This document shows positions 44,401-54,729 of a DNA stretch of 64,000 nucleotides, piece after piece (the stretch's first letter is position 1; each line of letters starts with the position of its first letter). The DNA lies in NCBI GenBank assembly GCA_946811185.2, contig OX328109.1:5952001-6016000 (forward strand). The letters run 5' to 3'. The notes beneath the pieces were generated by a model. The model saw only the letters and a program-made list of their open reading frames with translations, ran no database searches and had not been told where the DNA came from. Made by a program: the position numbers and the translations under genes. This DNA comes from Hippopus hippopus. Lineage: Eukaryota > Mollusca > Bivalvia > Cardiida > Cardiidae.

Positions 44401-47400
44401 ATCTACACTGCACGCAAAGGCAACTGTAGTTGTGAAAGGTGCTTTAAGGTTTGACACTTTACCAAAATCTTCCATGTTTCAACTCTTTAACCGAAAACAA
44501 ATTTAGATTTGTCCAAATCGAAAACATTTGCAGACAACAAATTTGGTATGGCATATATCACAGGATATGTCTTAAAAAGGTTAAAAAACACCAGCAACAC
44601 CATTTGCAACATTATATCAGCTATATCACTGCAGCCAGTGAAGCTATCCATGCTTTTCTTGAGGTTCTTTGACCAGTACCGAATCATGGTAACTTTTTGT
44701 ATAGTACATGTATATATGACCCATGCTCTGGCAATAGGGGGGGTTTAATGCATCTCTGTTATGCACTAAACCAAGCAAGTTGTCACATTATTATGGATAC
44801 ATAAAATCAATTTTGTCAAAAATCTGACTGAATCATGAGATAGAATGGTCCTTTGACATACAGAAAATTAACCGATAGCAGAAAGTTTTGCAGATGCATT
44901 AAACCCCCTTTTCACAAAGCATGGCTCATATACATATATTTATATTAGGGAACTTCAGCAAAGCCTACAATGTGGATAAAAGATCAGTGTAGATCAGCCT
45001 GCACGTTTTACACAGTCTGATCTTGATCAAGACTGGTAGCAAAGGCAACAATAGTAGATGTGAAGATCCTTTTTAAATAAAGTTTTTAGCAAATGGCAAA
45101 ATTTTAGACTTGTCCAAGTTAAAAGCATTTGCAGACAACATATCAAATGTGGCTAAAAATGAATGGATTTGTTTTTGAAAGGTTAAAAGCATTATGGAAA
45201 AAGGAGAAAATGCTGGTTACCAGCATTTTCTCCTTTTCCCAAAATGTTTTCAAAAGCTTTCTTACTAGGAGTTGTTAAAGGTGATGGTTGTGGTGGTTTT
45301 GGCTAATATGAATGGATTGTTTTTGAAAGGTAGAAAACATTGTGTAAAAAGGAGCATTTTCTCCTTTTTCCACAATGTTTTCAAAAGCTTTCTTACTCAG
45401 AGTCATTAAAGGTGGTGGTTGTGTAGTATCAGGTTAAAGGGATTATTTTTTTAGTCTACAATGAAACTACAAATTGCTGGTTACCAGCATTTCCTCCTTT
45501 TCCCAAAATGTTTTCAAAAGCTTTCTTACTCAGAGTCGTAAAAGGTCGTTGTTGTGTAGTATCGGGTTAAAGGGATAATTTTTTTTCAGTCTACAATGAA
45601 ATTACAAATTGCTGGTTACCAGCATTTTCTCCTTTTCGCACAATGAAAAGCTTTCTTGCTCAGAGGCGTTAAAAGTGGTAGTTATGTACTATAGGGTTCA
45701 AGGGATGATTTTTTTCCAGTCTGCCATAAAATATACAAAAACCAAGGATTTATCTCCAGACATAAAATATTATTATTTCAATTTTACGCAGTTGTCTGCA
45801 CCTAGCCTTGCATTTATTTTAACCCTTTTAGCTTTACCACATAATTCCAAGTTTTAACGACCCGGAGGAAGAAAACTTTTGAAAGCATTTTGGGAAAAGG
45901 AGAAAATGCTGGTTACCAGCATTTTCTCCTCTTCCCACAATGCTTTCTATCCTTTCCAAGACAACAATAGTTATTAAAGCAGCATTTGATTTGTCTTTTG
46001 CAAATGCTTTTAGTTTGAATGCTTCTAAAAGTTTGTCGTGTGGTAAAGAGTTAAAATACCTCATATTTTGGTCACTTTCCTTCGAAAACGATTCTGAGTT
46101 TTCATGACTCTAAGGAAAGAGGCTTTTGAAAAACATCGTGAAAAAAGGTGAAAATGCTGTTAGCCTTTTCAAGAATGTTTTTCAAACCTTCAATGACAAC
46201 CTGGTAGTTTAAGCCGAGTTCAATTTGTCACTTACAAGTGCTTTTAGGATGTGCTGGTCTAAAATTTTGTCATTTGGAAGGAATATACCCTTTACCAACA
46301 ATCCTGGTTGACTGATTGTATGGTGTTTAAAGACGTTTTCAACATCATTTCAGTTGTATCGCAGCAGCCGGTGCACCTATCCATGCTTTCCTGGAGTTTC
46401 TTATTCCAGTATTCTGCACAATAATCTTTCCAAGCCACTAGCTGCTTTCCCACATAACCATTGTCGAAACCATGATCAGTGTTGACAGAGACAAATGAAT
46501 CCTGTCGCAATGACTATCTTAAATCCTCGGAGAAATTGGCCGAGCTGGGGATTGAACCAGCGACCCCCTGTTCTTGAGTCTTGTACGCTATCAACCGAGC
46601 TATTGGGGCTCGGCAACAATCCTGGGTTTTAACAACAATGAGGAGTAAGGCTTTTAAAAACATCGGAAACGTGAAAATGCTAATTAACAGCATTTTCTCC
46701 ATTTCCTACAGTGTTTTTCAACCATTCAAAGACAACCTGATTTTTTTAAGCTAAATTTGATTTGTTTTCTACAAATGCTTTCATTGTGTACAAGTCTAAA
46801 TATTTTGCCATTTGGCAAAGAGTGAAAGACTTAACTCTTTACCAAACAACAAATTTTAATACTGGTCCAAATTGAAAGCATTTGCAGGCAACTAAATGAA
46901 TGCCACTGAAATAGTGAAATTTATTTTGGAAGGGTACAAAACACTGTGGAAAAAGGAGAAAATGCTGGTTACCAGGCTTTTTTCTCAGGGTCGCTAAAAG
47001 TCAGGACTGTGTGGGAAAGGGTCTAGTGTTTCCCAAACGACAAAATTTTAGACTTGCCCAAACTGAAAGCATCAACAAACAACAACAAAGTCAGTGTGAC
47101 TGAAATTGTCTTTGAAAGCACAGAAAACATTGTTTGAAAAGGACAAAAAGCTGTTTATCTCTTTCCCAAACTGTTTTCAAAAGCCTTCTTCTTCAGGGTC
47201 ATCAAAACTTGGGATTGTTTAGTAAAAGGTTCGATATTATGACTGCATAGTAACAGTCTGTGAGTTAACCCTTTACCACACAATCCCGGGTTTTCACAAC
47301 CCTGAAGAAGAGGCATTCTGAGCACATTGAGAGAAAAGGAGAAAATGCTGGTAACCAGCATTTTCTCCTTTTCCCACGATGTTTTCTACCCTTCCCAAAG

Positions 47401-50400
47401 TGGATTTCGATTTTTGAGTCACATTGGTTTTGTCCTCTGCAAATGCTTTGAATTTGGACAATTCTAGGATAATGTTGTTAGGTAAAGAGTTAAATCTTGC
47501 AAGTAAAATGGTTACAACACAATGTGCTTAAAATACAAGGTCAGCAGAACATTAACTTTACAGGTCAAGAGCTAAATTGGATGACGTCAAATTGGTAATG
47601 TCAAACAAGTAACAGCAATATAATTCTTTAACTCGTTACCAAACAACAAATATTTACTTTAGGTTTGCCCAAATTGAAAGCATTTGCAGACGACAAAATG
47701 AGTGTAACTCAACAATTGAATTTTTTTTTCAAAGGATAGAAAACCTTGTGGGAAAGGAGAAAATGCTGAATACCAGCATTTCCTCCTTTACCCACAATCT
47801 TTTCAAAAGCTTTCTTTCTCAGTGTCGTTAAAACTCAGGATTGTTTGGTAACGGGTGAACCCTTTAACTAACGACAAATATTTTGTTTTGCCCAAGTTGA
47901 AAGCATTTGCAGACGACAAACTTTGTATGGCTGAAATGATACAATTCCTTTTTGAAAGGAGAATCAAAAAATTGTGGAAAAAGGAGAAAATGTTGGAAAC
48001 CGGCATTTTCTGCTTTTCCCTACATTTTTTTTTTTCAAAAACCATCTAACTCAGGGTCATTAAAACATTTGATTGTTTAATACAGGGTTAATACTTTTAA
48101 TCCACCTAAGAATTCATCAAACAGTTACCGCAATAATTCATTAATCTATTAATCCACTTAAGAGTTGTAAAACTTTTCTTAATCTCATTCGAATTCTTTA
48201 CCCAACAAAAAATGTTAGACTTATCCCTAATTGATATATGTATAATGCAGATGAATTAATAAGAAAGTAGAAATAAACCAAAGAGCTTTGAAAGACTAGT
48301 AAACATGATGGGTTACCAGCACTTTCTCCTTTAACCACAGTTTTCAAAAGTCTCCTTCTGCAGGGATGTTTAAACTCATAATTGTTCGGTAAAGGGTTAA
48401 CATTGAAAGTTTTTGAAAAGGTCAACAAGTTTCAGTGAAACTGAGCATGCAATTCTTTATTACTTTGCCCTTTACAACAAAATCACCAGTTTTTTTACAT
48501 CCCTGATGAGAAGGCTTTAGAAAACATCGTGGGAAAAGGAGAAAATGTTGGCAATAGGCATTTTCTCTTTTTTCCACAATGTTTTCTATCCTTTAACTCT
48601 TTACCAAACAATCCCGGGTTTTCATGACTCTGAGAAAGAAGCTTTTAGAAAACATTGTGGGAAAAGGAGAAAATGCTGGTAACCAGCATTTTCTCCTTTT
48701 TCCAGTATGTTTTCTACCCTTCCAGAACAAATTTCAATTTCTTGAGTCAGGTCTATTTTGTCGTCTGCAAATGCTTTCAATTTGGACCAGTCTAGAATTT
48801 TGTCGTTTGGTAAAGAGTTAAAAGCAGAATCTCACCCACCATAAGTGCCATATTTATTTTGCTGTGTGAAAATGCTGTCAATTTAGACTTTTCTAGAATT
48901 TTGTCATTTGGTAAAGAGTTTAGTTTGTGGCACACAGAAGTGTCAATCAGTATCAAACAAGCAATCTGATCTTGTATCTACATTTGTTGTGATGGGGCCC
49001 ATGCGCTTGTTTGGTATCTAATGCTGTTTTCAACATTACTTCAGCCCCAGATATAGATTCAATATTTGTCAACTACGAATAAGCCATACTCTATACAGAG
49101 GGAGCTTAACCCTTTACCACACAATCCCGACTTTTAACGACCCTCAGAAAAAGGAGTTTTGAAAACATTGTGAAAAAAGGAGAAAATGCTGGTTACCAGC
49201 ATTTTCTCCTTTTCCCACAATGTTTTCCACCCTTCCCAAAACAGATTTCAATTTTTGAATCATGTTTATTTTGTCGTCTGCAAATGCTTTCAATTTGGAC
49301 AAGTCTAAAATTTTGTCATTTGGTAAAGAGTTAATACATCTGCAAAACGTATTGACCCATGTCAGTCTGCACAGTCTGCACAGGCTGATATAGGTCGGAA
49401 CTTTTTTTGCTGTTTGTAAATTTTTCTGCATATCCAAGGCCATTTCTACATGTGGATTCAAGCAGCTGTCAGACTAAATGGATTTTATTGTTCCATAATC
49501 ATGTGATAACTTGCTTGGTATAATGCATCATGGAGATACGTTTAGCCCCTTTTTGCTGGAGCATGGCCCAAATGCTTTCAAATCAACCAAGTCAAACATT
49601 TCAACAAGTAAAGTGTTTCCGGTATTATGTTGTTCGTATTTCCCACTTTTTTTCAGGCAAAGGAAGATTTAATCCTTTACCATACAATCCAAGTTTTAAC
49701 AACCTGGAATAGGACTGCTTCTAGAAAACACTGTTGAAAAAGGAGAAAATACTGGTAATCAGCATTTTCTTCTTTTTCCAGTATGTTTTCTACCCTGTCA
49801 AAGACACATGACATCATTTGAACTACTTATATTTTGTTGTCTTTTTTTTTGTTTGGTGTTTAACGCCATTTTCAACATTATTACAGTAATATTGTGGTGG
49901 CCAGTGCACCTATCCATGCTCTCCTTGAATTTCTTTTACCAGTACTCCACAAATTTGTTGTCTACAAATACTTTCAATTTCGTAGAGTCCAAAATTTTGT
50001 TGTTAACTAAAGAGTTAAAAGCAAAACAAATGCCCTCTGTTTTAGGTACAAGCTGATCAAGAAAGTTTCAGGTGACATGCTTTACAGAGTGCAAGAACAT
50101 CAATCACTTCATTAAACAAATCTTTGACAGACCTTAACAATGACATTATTGCATCATCCCTCTATGTTCTATTTTTAACTCTTTACCAACCAACAACATT
50201 TTTGACCTATCCAAATTCAAAACATTTGCAGACAATAATATAATTAATGTCACTCAAAAATTGAAATTTGTTCTTGTATGGATGGGAAGAAAACACAGTG
50301 GTTACCAGTATTGTCTCCTTTTCCCACAATATTTTCAAAAACCTTCATCTTTCGGAATGTTAAAACATAAGCTTGTTTGTTAAAGCGGAAAGTAAGTGAT

Positions 50401-53400
50401 AGAGACATGTTTGGTCTGTCAAAAGACCTCCATCATTCTTGCAAAAACTTTAAGCTATTTCTGTTGAAATACATGTGTATCGCAACTTTTTTCTCTTCAC
50501 CAAAATGTTGAATGTTAAGGCTTGCAGATATCTTTTGCAGACAACAAAATATGTCTCGAAAAATTGAAATTTGTTTCTGAAGGGTACAAAGCTGTAACAT
50601 GCAACGGCCTGGTCACTCATCCAGGCATTAACTGTAACTATGTTGCTTAACTTGCTCAGTGATAACTACACTAAATGGCATCACTGTAAAAGCTAACCCA
50701 ACAGCAAGGCAGGTTTAAAGTGCTTATATATCTAACTTCTCTCCTCGACAAAACATTGTGGGGAAAAGTACAATGTTTTCAAAAGCTTTCTTCTCAGGCT
50801 TGTTATAACTCTAATAGTTTGGCAGAGGGTTAAATTTGTGCTGATCTAAGATCAGACAGTCCACATTGTACCATCTGTTCTTAATCAATCTACTAGTATT
50901 ACCTAAAATTTCAGTGTTCTTATGCTGGTAACCAGTATTTTCTCCTTTTCCTGCTGTTTTCTGCCCTTTCACTGACAAATGGCATCATTTGAGCTGTACT
51001 GTCAGTTGTCTACAAATAGTTTTAATGAGGACAGGTCTGCAATTTTAGCCTTTGATACAGATGAAGGGTTCAAGTCATTACCAAATAACCAAATTTCAGA
51101 CTTGTTCAAATCAAAAGCATTTGCAGCCGACCAAATAAATGCAACAAAATAAATGAGACTAAAATTCTGAAGTTTGTTTTTGGTAGGGTAGACTTACCCT
51201 TGGTAGGTGTCATCCTAAAGATTGACTTCACTGTATGAGCCCGCTTATTGACCTGTTGTGTTTTCTTTTCAGCAAACTTGGAGAAGAGTGGTGTCTTCTC
51301 CGGACCTTCTGTTAGTCTGCAGTGTGAGAAACATTGCAATTCTTAGTCTTACTTTCTTGAAATCAGGGAAACAACATGATAAATTCTTTACTGAGCAATA
51401 ACAAGTTTTGAGGATGCTAAAGAAGAAAGCTTTTGAAAACACTTTGGGAAAAGGAGAAAATGCTGGTAACCAGCTTTTTCCCTTTTCCCACAATGTTTTC
51501 TACCCTTTCAAAGACAAATCTTATTCTTTAATACTTTACCACACAATCCCAAGTTTCAATGACCCTGAGAAAGAAGCGTTTTGAAAACTTTGGGGAACAG
51601 GAGAAAATGCTGGTAACCAGCAATTTTTCCTTTTCCCATAAAGTTTTCTTCCCATTCAAAGACAAATTCCATCATTTGGGCATCGTTCAATTTGTCACCT
51701 GCAAATGCTTTCAATTTAAACAAGTCTTAAATTTTGTCGCAAAATAAAGAGTTACATGTACATGGTTAATACTTAAAAAACATTTAGGGAAAAGGAGAAA
51801 ATGCTGGTAACCAGCATAACCTTCTCATAACTTTAGCTCATAGTAAGCCTAACCCTTTACCAAACAATCCTAGATCTAACATCCCTAAGGTAGAAGGCTT
51901 TTGAAAACACTGTGAGAAAAGGAAAACATGCTGGTAACCAGCATTTCCTTCTTTTCCCACAATGTTTTCTAGCCTTTGAAGGACAAATCTTAGCATATGA
52001 TCCATTTTCAAACTGTTGTCGGCAAATACTCTCAAAATAGACAAGTAAAAAATTGTGTCATTTGGAGTGAAAACATGTTATTTTTCATCTGTTGAAATAT
52101 TTGAGCTATGGTCTGTGAAAAGGGAGTTTAATGCATCTGCAAAACATATCTACATGTACCATAGTCGGCCTGGGCAGTCTGCACAGGCTGACCAGAGTCA
52201 GAACTTTTTGCTTTTGGTAAATTTTCTACATGCCCAAGGACATTCTAACTCATGATTCAGTTGGCCATGCAAGAAAGTGGATCCATAATCATGTGATGAC
52301 TTGCTCAGTATAATGCATGACAGAGATGCCTTAAGTAAATCCCCTTTTCCCAGAGTATGGTTATTTGTTTTTTAGTTTCATGCAATTAGTATTTGTATAC
52401 AAGCCTTGCTCTGTGAAAAGGGGGCTTAATGCATTTCGAAAAGTATCCACCCACGTCAGCCTACGCAGTCCGAGCATGCTGACATAGGCCAAAACTTTTA
52501 AAATTCTTTGAATTTTCTGCATGTCAACGGACAATTCTACCTCAAGATTCAGTTGGTTGTTTGACAAAAGGGATTTTACGGATCCATTATTTGGTGATGT
52601 CTTCCTTGGTATAATGCATCATGGAGATGCATTAAGCCTCCTTTTGCCAGAGCATGGCTCATTATTATCATACATGATACATGTACTGTATTGTCTCAAC
52701 TCAGCCTGTATGGGAAGAGAGATAAAGATATACCGGTATCCTCCAGGAAATGAAAGTAGCTGACTTCAATGTATCTTCACTTGCCATATGTTTACAAAAC
52801 TAATTACCTCTCCAACCTGTTTTATGTTTAAATCCTTATCCTGCCGAATTTAAATTCACAATGATTACTGAAACATATTTCTTAGAGTTTTAAAGACACT
52901 GAATTGGGTTTATTTGTTAGAAAGTACAGACGGAGCAGTGGAGAGTGTACAGCAAGATCAGACTGCACTTACGGTATGTGCAGGCTGATCTTGCATTACA
53001 CTCTCCGCAAAACACAACTTTGGTCATGAACAGCAGGATAAACGCTTACGATACTTTTAAAACTTTAAGGAAATCTTCAGAAAGAAGTCGGTCGAACTGG
53101 GGGTTTGAACCAGCCAACCCCTGTTCTCAAGTCCAGTATGCTACCTACTGTGCTACTGTGGCTCGGAAATGACCCCGAGGAAGAAGGCTTTCCGAAACAT
53201 AGTGGGAAAAGGAGAAAATGCTGGTAACCAGCATTTTCTCCTTTTCCCAAAATGTTATGAACGGCAAATTCTATGTTTTGAGTTACATTAAAGTTGATGT
53301 ATGCAAATGCTTTCAGTTTGGACAAGGCTAAAATTTTGTCTACTTTTTCCAAACAACACAATATGAGGCTTATCCAAATTGATAGCATTTGTAGATCATA

Positions 53401-53764
53401 AAGCTGATTACCAGCATTTTCTCCTTTTCCAAAAAGGTTTTAAAAGTTTATGAATTCAGGGACTGGCTTGTTTGGTAAACAAATTTCATTGTTTGAACCG
53501 AATTCAATGTATTGCTTGCAAATACCTTCTTTATATGGACATGTCTAAAATTTTGTCAATAAGTAAAGATCTATATATGTAGCCTACTTACGGCTTCTGT
53601 GCATGCTTCTCGATTTCCTGTAAGCTTTTAGATTTGTGCATCTTCTCTCGATAGCATTTTGAGCAATAGCCCTGCCACATCTGATTGCCATAGAAACCAC
53701 ATCCTGTTTTACACTTCAACTCAGACTCCTCAACGTGGAGTTTGGTAGGTTTTCTTGAAGTCAT
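34948..53764 (-). CDS. RABGEF1: RABGEF1 / Rabex-5, Rab5 guanine-nucleotide exchange factor (complete coding sequence)
   Basis: Six minus-strand coding exons (53764-53592, 51316-51198, 39196-38939, 38224-37997, 36625-36369, 35442-34948) join in matching phases into 509 codons, near the size of human RABGEF1. Residues 18-37 form an A20-type zinc finger (C18, C22, C34, C37), which binds ubiquitin in the family. [10 protein letters not shown] follows. Exons 3-5 hold the helical bundle and VPS9 domain. Conserved VPS9 residues are Asp in [18 protein letters not shown] (about 299-300), and Tyr and Thr in GYYFTNL (about 341-343). A Gln/Glu/Lys-rich coiled coil lies at about 395-440. In animals the protein activates Rab5 on early endosomes. 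The 12-kb second intron is packed with MITEs. The coding frame shows no break. Confidence 0.95.
35664..35850 (+). repeat. 30-bp minisatellite in RABGEF1 intron 5
   Basis: About six tandem copies of a 30-bp unit (gcatgaaaatatcttacaag + gtttcaaata), with small differences between units. Two more unit-like stretches lie at 36318-36372. As 30 is a multiple of 3, it is open in one frame ([10 protein letters not shown] repeated), but nothing suggests translation. Confidence 0.9.
35868..36095 (-). mobile_element. MITE-A, near-intact copy
   Basis: TTAACCCTTTACCACACGAC to TGTGGTAAAGGGTTAA, 228 bp, reverse orientation. The hairpin is nearly perfect. It lies in RABGEF1 intron 5. Confidence 0.88.
36097..36308 (-). 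mobile_element. SINE-3 copy (tRNA-like head)
   Basis: The minus sense begins ggccggtggttagtgtatct gacttgtgacctggtgg, with ggtttgatacc as a B-box-like element, then the body shared with 53893-54157 (cctggctttctcacaccagt in plus sense). Confidence 0.68.
36369..36625 (-). CDS. RABGEF1: RABGEF1 exon 5, VPS9 core
   Basis: The acceptor is cttcttcag and the donor gtaagc. It encodes [57 protein letters not shown] and GYYFTNL, the most conserved VPS9 motifs. Confidence 0.96.
37379..37904 (+). mobile_element. MITE-B copy split by MITE-C
   Basis: It begins tgaaccatgctctatgaaaa and ends ttttgccagagcatggctca. It is interrupted at the cttggta position by MITE-C (37601-37858). Confidence 0.82.
37601..37858. 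mobile_element. MITE-C, intact copy nested in MITE-B
   Basis: TIRs tatggcctgcaacacgtgaa and ttcacgtgttgcaggccata extend over about 55 bp (through cattcggacatttgcgtaaa). Two internal GGATCAGxCTGC...GCAGGCTxATCC palindromes follow. RABGEF1 intron 4. Confidence 0.86.
37997..38224 (-). CDS. RABGEF1: RABGEF1 exon 4
   Basis: The acceptor is ttgttacag and the donor gtgggt. It encodes [40 protein letters not shown] and [20 protein letters not shown], matching the start of the VPS9 region. Confidence 0.95.
38262..38444 (-). mobile_element. SINE-2 copy, reverse orientation
   Basis: The plus strand reads tttagtttggacatatttat, gacaagttcttacaacttat and a tRNA-like end with cttgaactagggccc and ttacgaggccaatg. 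It is the same family as 8085-8282. Confidence 0.68.
38621..38798 (-). mobile_element. MITE-E copy beside RABGEF1 exon 3
   Basis: TIRs cagagctccagataagaggg and ccctctatctggagctctg. The internal gagacgattctaatgagtac motif is present but its partner arm is partly lost. It is nested in a bivalve repeat (about 38570-38910, relative at 43440-43790) that runs up to the exon 3 donor. Only a 5-bp duplication (agaga) is visible. Confidence 0.75.
38939..39196 (-). CDS. RABGEF1: RABGEF1 exon 3, helical bundle
   Basis: The acceptor attacag is 27 bp from an intact MITE-A copy. It encodes [20 protein letters not shown], ...[17 protein letters not shown] and [18 protein letters not shown]. The donor is gtccgc, a weak match beyond GT, but it is the only one that keeps phase with exon 4. 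Confidence 0.88.
39223..39444 (-). mobile_element. MITE-A copy 27 bp from RABGEF1 exon 3
   Basis: TTAACTCTTTACCATACCAT to TTTGGTACTGGGTTAA. It lies just upstream of the exon 3 acceptor in transcription sense, so its hairpin is close to the branch-point region. Confidence 0.82.
39818..40046 (+). mobile_element. MITE-A, intact 229-bp copy
   Basis: TTAACCCTTTACCAAACAAT to TTTTGTAAAGGGTTAA. The hairpin differs from perfect at two left-arm bases (attacggg). Confidence 0.88.
40290..40336. repeat. Perfect GATC-type hairpin of MITE-D
   Basis: Arms of 22 bp (agatcagagatcagactgca / tgcagtctgatctctgatct at the core) with a 3-base loop. Other copies read gatcaagatc/gatcttgatc, so both arms carry the same extra change. 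Confidence 0.85.
43440..43790 (-). repeat. Bivalve dispersed repeat ('aacaagagc' type), reverse copy
   Basis: It begins gtaaaacaagagcacagcat and contains ggggcataactatc and atattataaaatgtcaaag. Relatives lie at about 6735-7020, 12360-12730 and 38570-38910. Confidence 0.6.
43994..44246 (+). mobile_element. MITE-A copy with C-rich insertion
   Basis: TTAACCCTTTGCCAAACAAT to TTTGGTAACAGGTTAA. A tctcctcctctcctccttcc/poly-C stretch extends the left part, so it is longer than 229 bp. Confidence 0.83.
44717..44935 (-). mobile_element. MITE-B copy with internal deletion
   Basis: Ends gacccatgctctggcaatag and ttttcacaaagcatggctca. The GC-rich central palindrome is missing. Confidence 0.76.
45060..45700 (-). 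repeat. Cluster of partial MITE-A right halves in tandem
   Basis: A MITE-A copy (about 45080-45300) is followed by three related right-half segments, each with gcattttctccttttccc-like sequence, tttcaaaagctttcttactc and a gtgtagtatcgggttaaagg end, spaced at roughly 120-150 bp. This looks like local tandem amplification of a MITE-A end. Confidence 0.65.
45827..46054 (+). mobile_element. MITE-A copy with matched hairpin change
   Basis: It runs from ttttagctttaccacataat to gtgtggtaaagagttaa. The left arm has gaaagcatt (from 45881) and the right arm aatgctttc (to 45947), where the family has gaaaacatt and aatgttttc. Confidence 0.8.
46308..46613 (-). mobile_element. SINE-1, complete copy with 12-bp target duplication
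   Basis: CAACAATCCTGG flanks it at 46296-46307 and 46614-46625. The minus-strand head is tRNA-like: an A-box-like tagctcggttgatagcg and a B-box ggttcaatccc, as expected for RNA polymerase III transcription. The body carries gcagctagtggcttgg-type sequence shared with other copies. It inserted into a MITE-A, whose sequence resumes after the duplication. Confidence 0.85.
47265..47493 (+). mobile_element. MITE-A, intact 229-bp copy
   Basis: TTAACCCTTTACCACACAAT to TTAGGTAAAGAGTTAA, 229 bp, with the hairpin at about 47330-47385. Confidence 0.88.
48593..48821 (+). mobile_element. MITE-A, intact 229-bp copy
   Basis: TTAACTCTTTACCAAACAAT to TTTGGTAAAGAGTTAA. The right hairpin arm ends ttccagtatg instead of ttcccacaatg. 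Confidence 0.88.
49087..49570 (+). mobile_element. MITE-B copy split by MITE-A
   Basis: It begins tactctatacagagggagct and ends tttttgctggagcatggccc. MITE-A is inserted at its own TTAA (ggagcTTAA ... TTAAtacatctgc). Confidence 0.85.
49106..49334 (+). mobile_element. MITE-A, intact 229-bp copy nested at a TTAA in MITE-B
   Basis: TTAACCCTTTACCACACAAT to TTTGGTAAAGAGTTAA. Uninterrupted MITE-B copies read gggggcttaatgcatctgc, with one TTAA, so this insertion duplicated it. Confidence 0.92.
51198..51316 (-). CDS. RABGEF1: RABGEF1 exon 2
   Basis: The acceptor is ctgcag and the donor gtaagt. It encodes [20 protein letters not shown] and [19 protein letters not shown]. The final G joins AA of exon 3 to give Glu. 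Confidence 0.93.
52084..52366 (+). mobile_element. MITE-B copy
   Basis: It runs from tgagctatggtctgtgaaaa to ccccttttcccagagtatgg; an adjacent second copy follows. RABGEF1 intron 1. Confidence 0.8.
52402..52664 (+). mobile_element. MITE-B copy
   Basis: It runs from agccttgctctgtgaaaagg to ctccttttgccagagcatgg. The internal palindrome cacgtcagcctacgcag...ctgacat is weakened. Confidence 0.82.
52828..53048 (+). mobile_element. MITE-D copy
   Basis: Ends ttaaatccttatcctgccga and cagcaggataaacgctta are complementary. The hairpin uses agcaagatcag / ctgatcttgca, a form altered on both arms relative to gatcaagatcag. Confidence 0.72.
53085..53166 (-). mobile_element. SINE-1 head fragment
   Basis: The minus sense starts ccgagccacagtagcacagt and holds ggttcaaaccccc as a B-box-like element. 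The rest of the SINE body is absent. It lies beside a MITE-A hairpin (about 53190-53260). Confidence 0.68.
53592..53764 (-). CDS. RABGEF1: RABGEF1 exon 1, A20 zinc finger
   Basis: The ATG is at 53764 ([18 protein letters not shown]...). The four cysteines of CKTGC and CSKC lie in this exon. The donor is gtaagt at 53591. An acceptor-like atatttcag ends near 53832, so 53765-53831 is probably 5' UTR joined to an upstream non-coding exon that I cannot place. Confidence 0.93.
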
Positions 53765-53892
53765 TGTTATGACTTATTTCTTAATCAGCAAACAAGGAGT
53801 TAGAATCTTCTTTCGGCTTCAATTTCTATCTGAAATATAAGAAAGCCTTACCCGTAATTAACCCTTAACTAAGCAACAAAAATCTCTTTTGT

Positions 53893-54157
53893 TTGTTTGT
53901 ATGGGGTGTGACGCCATTTGAAAAGCTTAGGTCATATCACAGCGATCAGTGCACCTACACGTGAATGTGTTTCCTGGCTTTCTCACACCAGTACTGATAC
54001 AACTTTCTTCCCAAGTCACTGACCACTTTCCTCACATGCATCAGAGGTGAGAAGCGAAAAATCGACAGAAAGAAAAGTTTGCCCAATTGGGTATTAAGCC
54101 GACAGCCACCAGGTCACAAGTCAGATACATTAACCACTGAGCTACTCCGGTGGGCCT
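53893..54157 (-). mobile_element. SINE-3 copy (tRNA-like head)
   Basis: The minus sense starts ggcccaccggagtagctcag, with an A-box-like tagctcagtggttaatg and then cttgtgacctggtggctgtc. The tail in plus sense is tttgtttgtatggggtgtga. The same family lies at 36097-36308. Confidence 0.75.
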
Positions 54158-54729
54158 ACAAAATTCTAGACTAACCAAAATTGGAAGTTTTTGCGGACAA
54201 CAATATAAATGTCACTCTAAAATAGAAATTTGTCTTTGGATGGGCAGAAAACATTGTGGAAAGAGGACAATATGCTGATTACCAGCATTTTTTTCCTTTT
54301 CCCACAATGTTTTCAAAAGGCTCCTTCCTCCAGGTTGTTATAACTCAGGATTGTGTGGTAAAGTGCTTTACCTTTACCACACAATCTTGACTTTTCACTA
54401 CCCTGTGGATTATGGGCTTTAAAAAACATTGTGAGGAAATGCTGGTAATCAGCATTTTCTCCGTTTCCCACGTTTCCTAACCTTCCAAAAACAAATTTCA
54501 GTTTTGAGCAACATTTAATTAGTTGTCTGCTATATGCATTCAATTTGGACAAGTCTAAAATTTTGTGGTTTGATAAAGAGTTTAACAAGTCTGATGTAAA
54601 TATTTGTTATCACATTTATCACATAACTTCCATTATTTTCAGTGTAATATATATACATTACGAATTTTGTTATCATTTACCCCTTTGTGATAAGAATCGT
54701 GTGACATCATAATGGAAGTGAATCAGGTT

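Larger units (their letters stand above)
39197..51197. other. RABGEF1 intron 2 (12 kb), repeat-filled
   Basis: No coding exon is seen. MITE-A copies dominate (39223-39444, 39480-39640, 39818-40046, about 40526-40749, 41951-42193, 42384-42610, 43134-43361, 43994-44246, about 45060-45280, 45827-46054, 46831-47025, 47265-47493, 47630-47854, 48593-48821, 49106-49334, 49673-50015, 50180-50385). There are also MITE-B, GATC hairpins (39710-39770, 40290-40336, about 44355-44412, 44965-45045), a SINE-1 (46308-46613), a bivalve repeat (43440-43790) and about 1 kb of AT-rich sequence at 40800-41900 without recognisable repeats. Confidence 0.75.

Noticed and set aside
46540..46613. tRNA gene on the minus strand
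   Set aside because: A and B boxes are present, but the sequence continues into a SINE body with a 12-bp target duplication and does not close a normal cloverleaf by eye.
53077..53388. 103-codon open frame on the minus strand
   Set aside because: It reads through a MITE-A copy and a SINE head; the [17 protein letters not shown] peptides are repeat translations.
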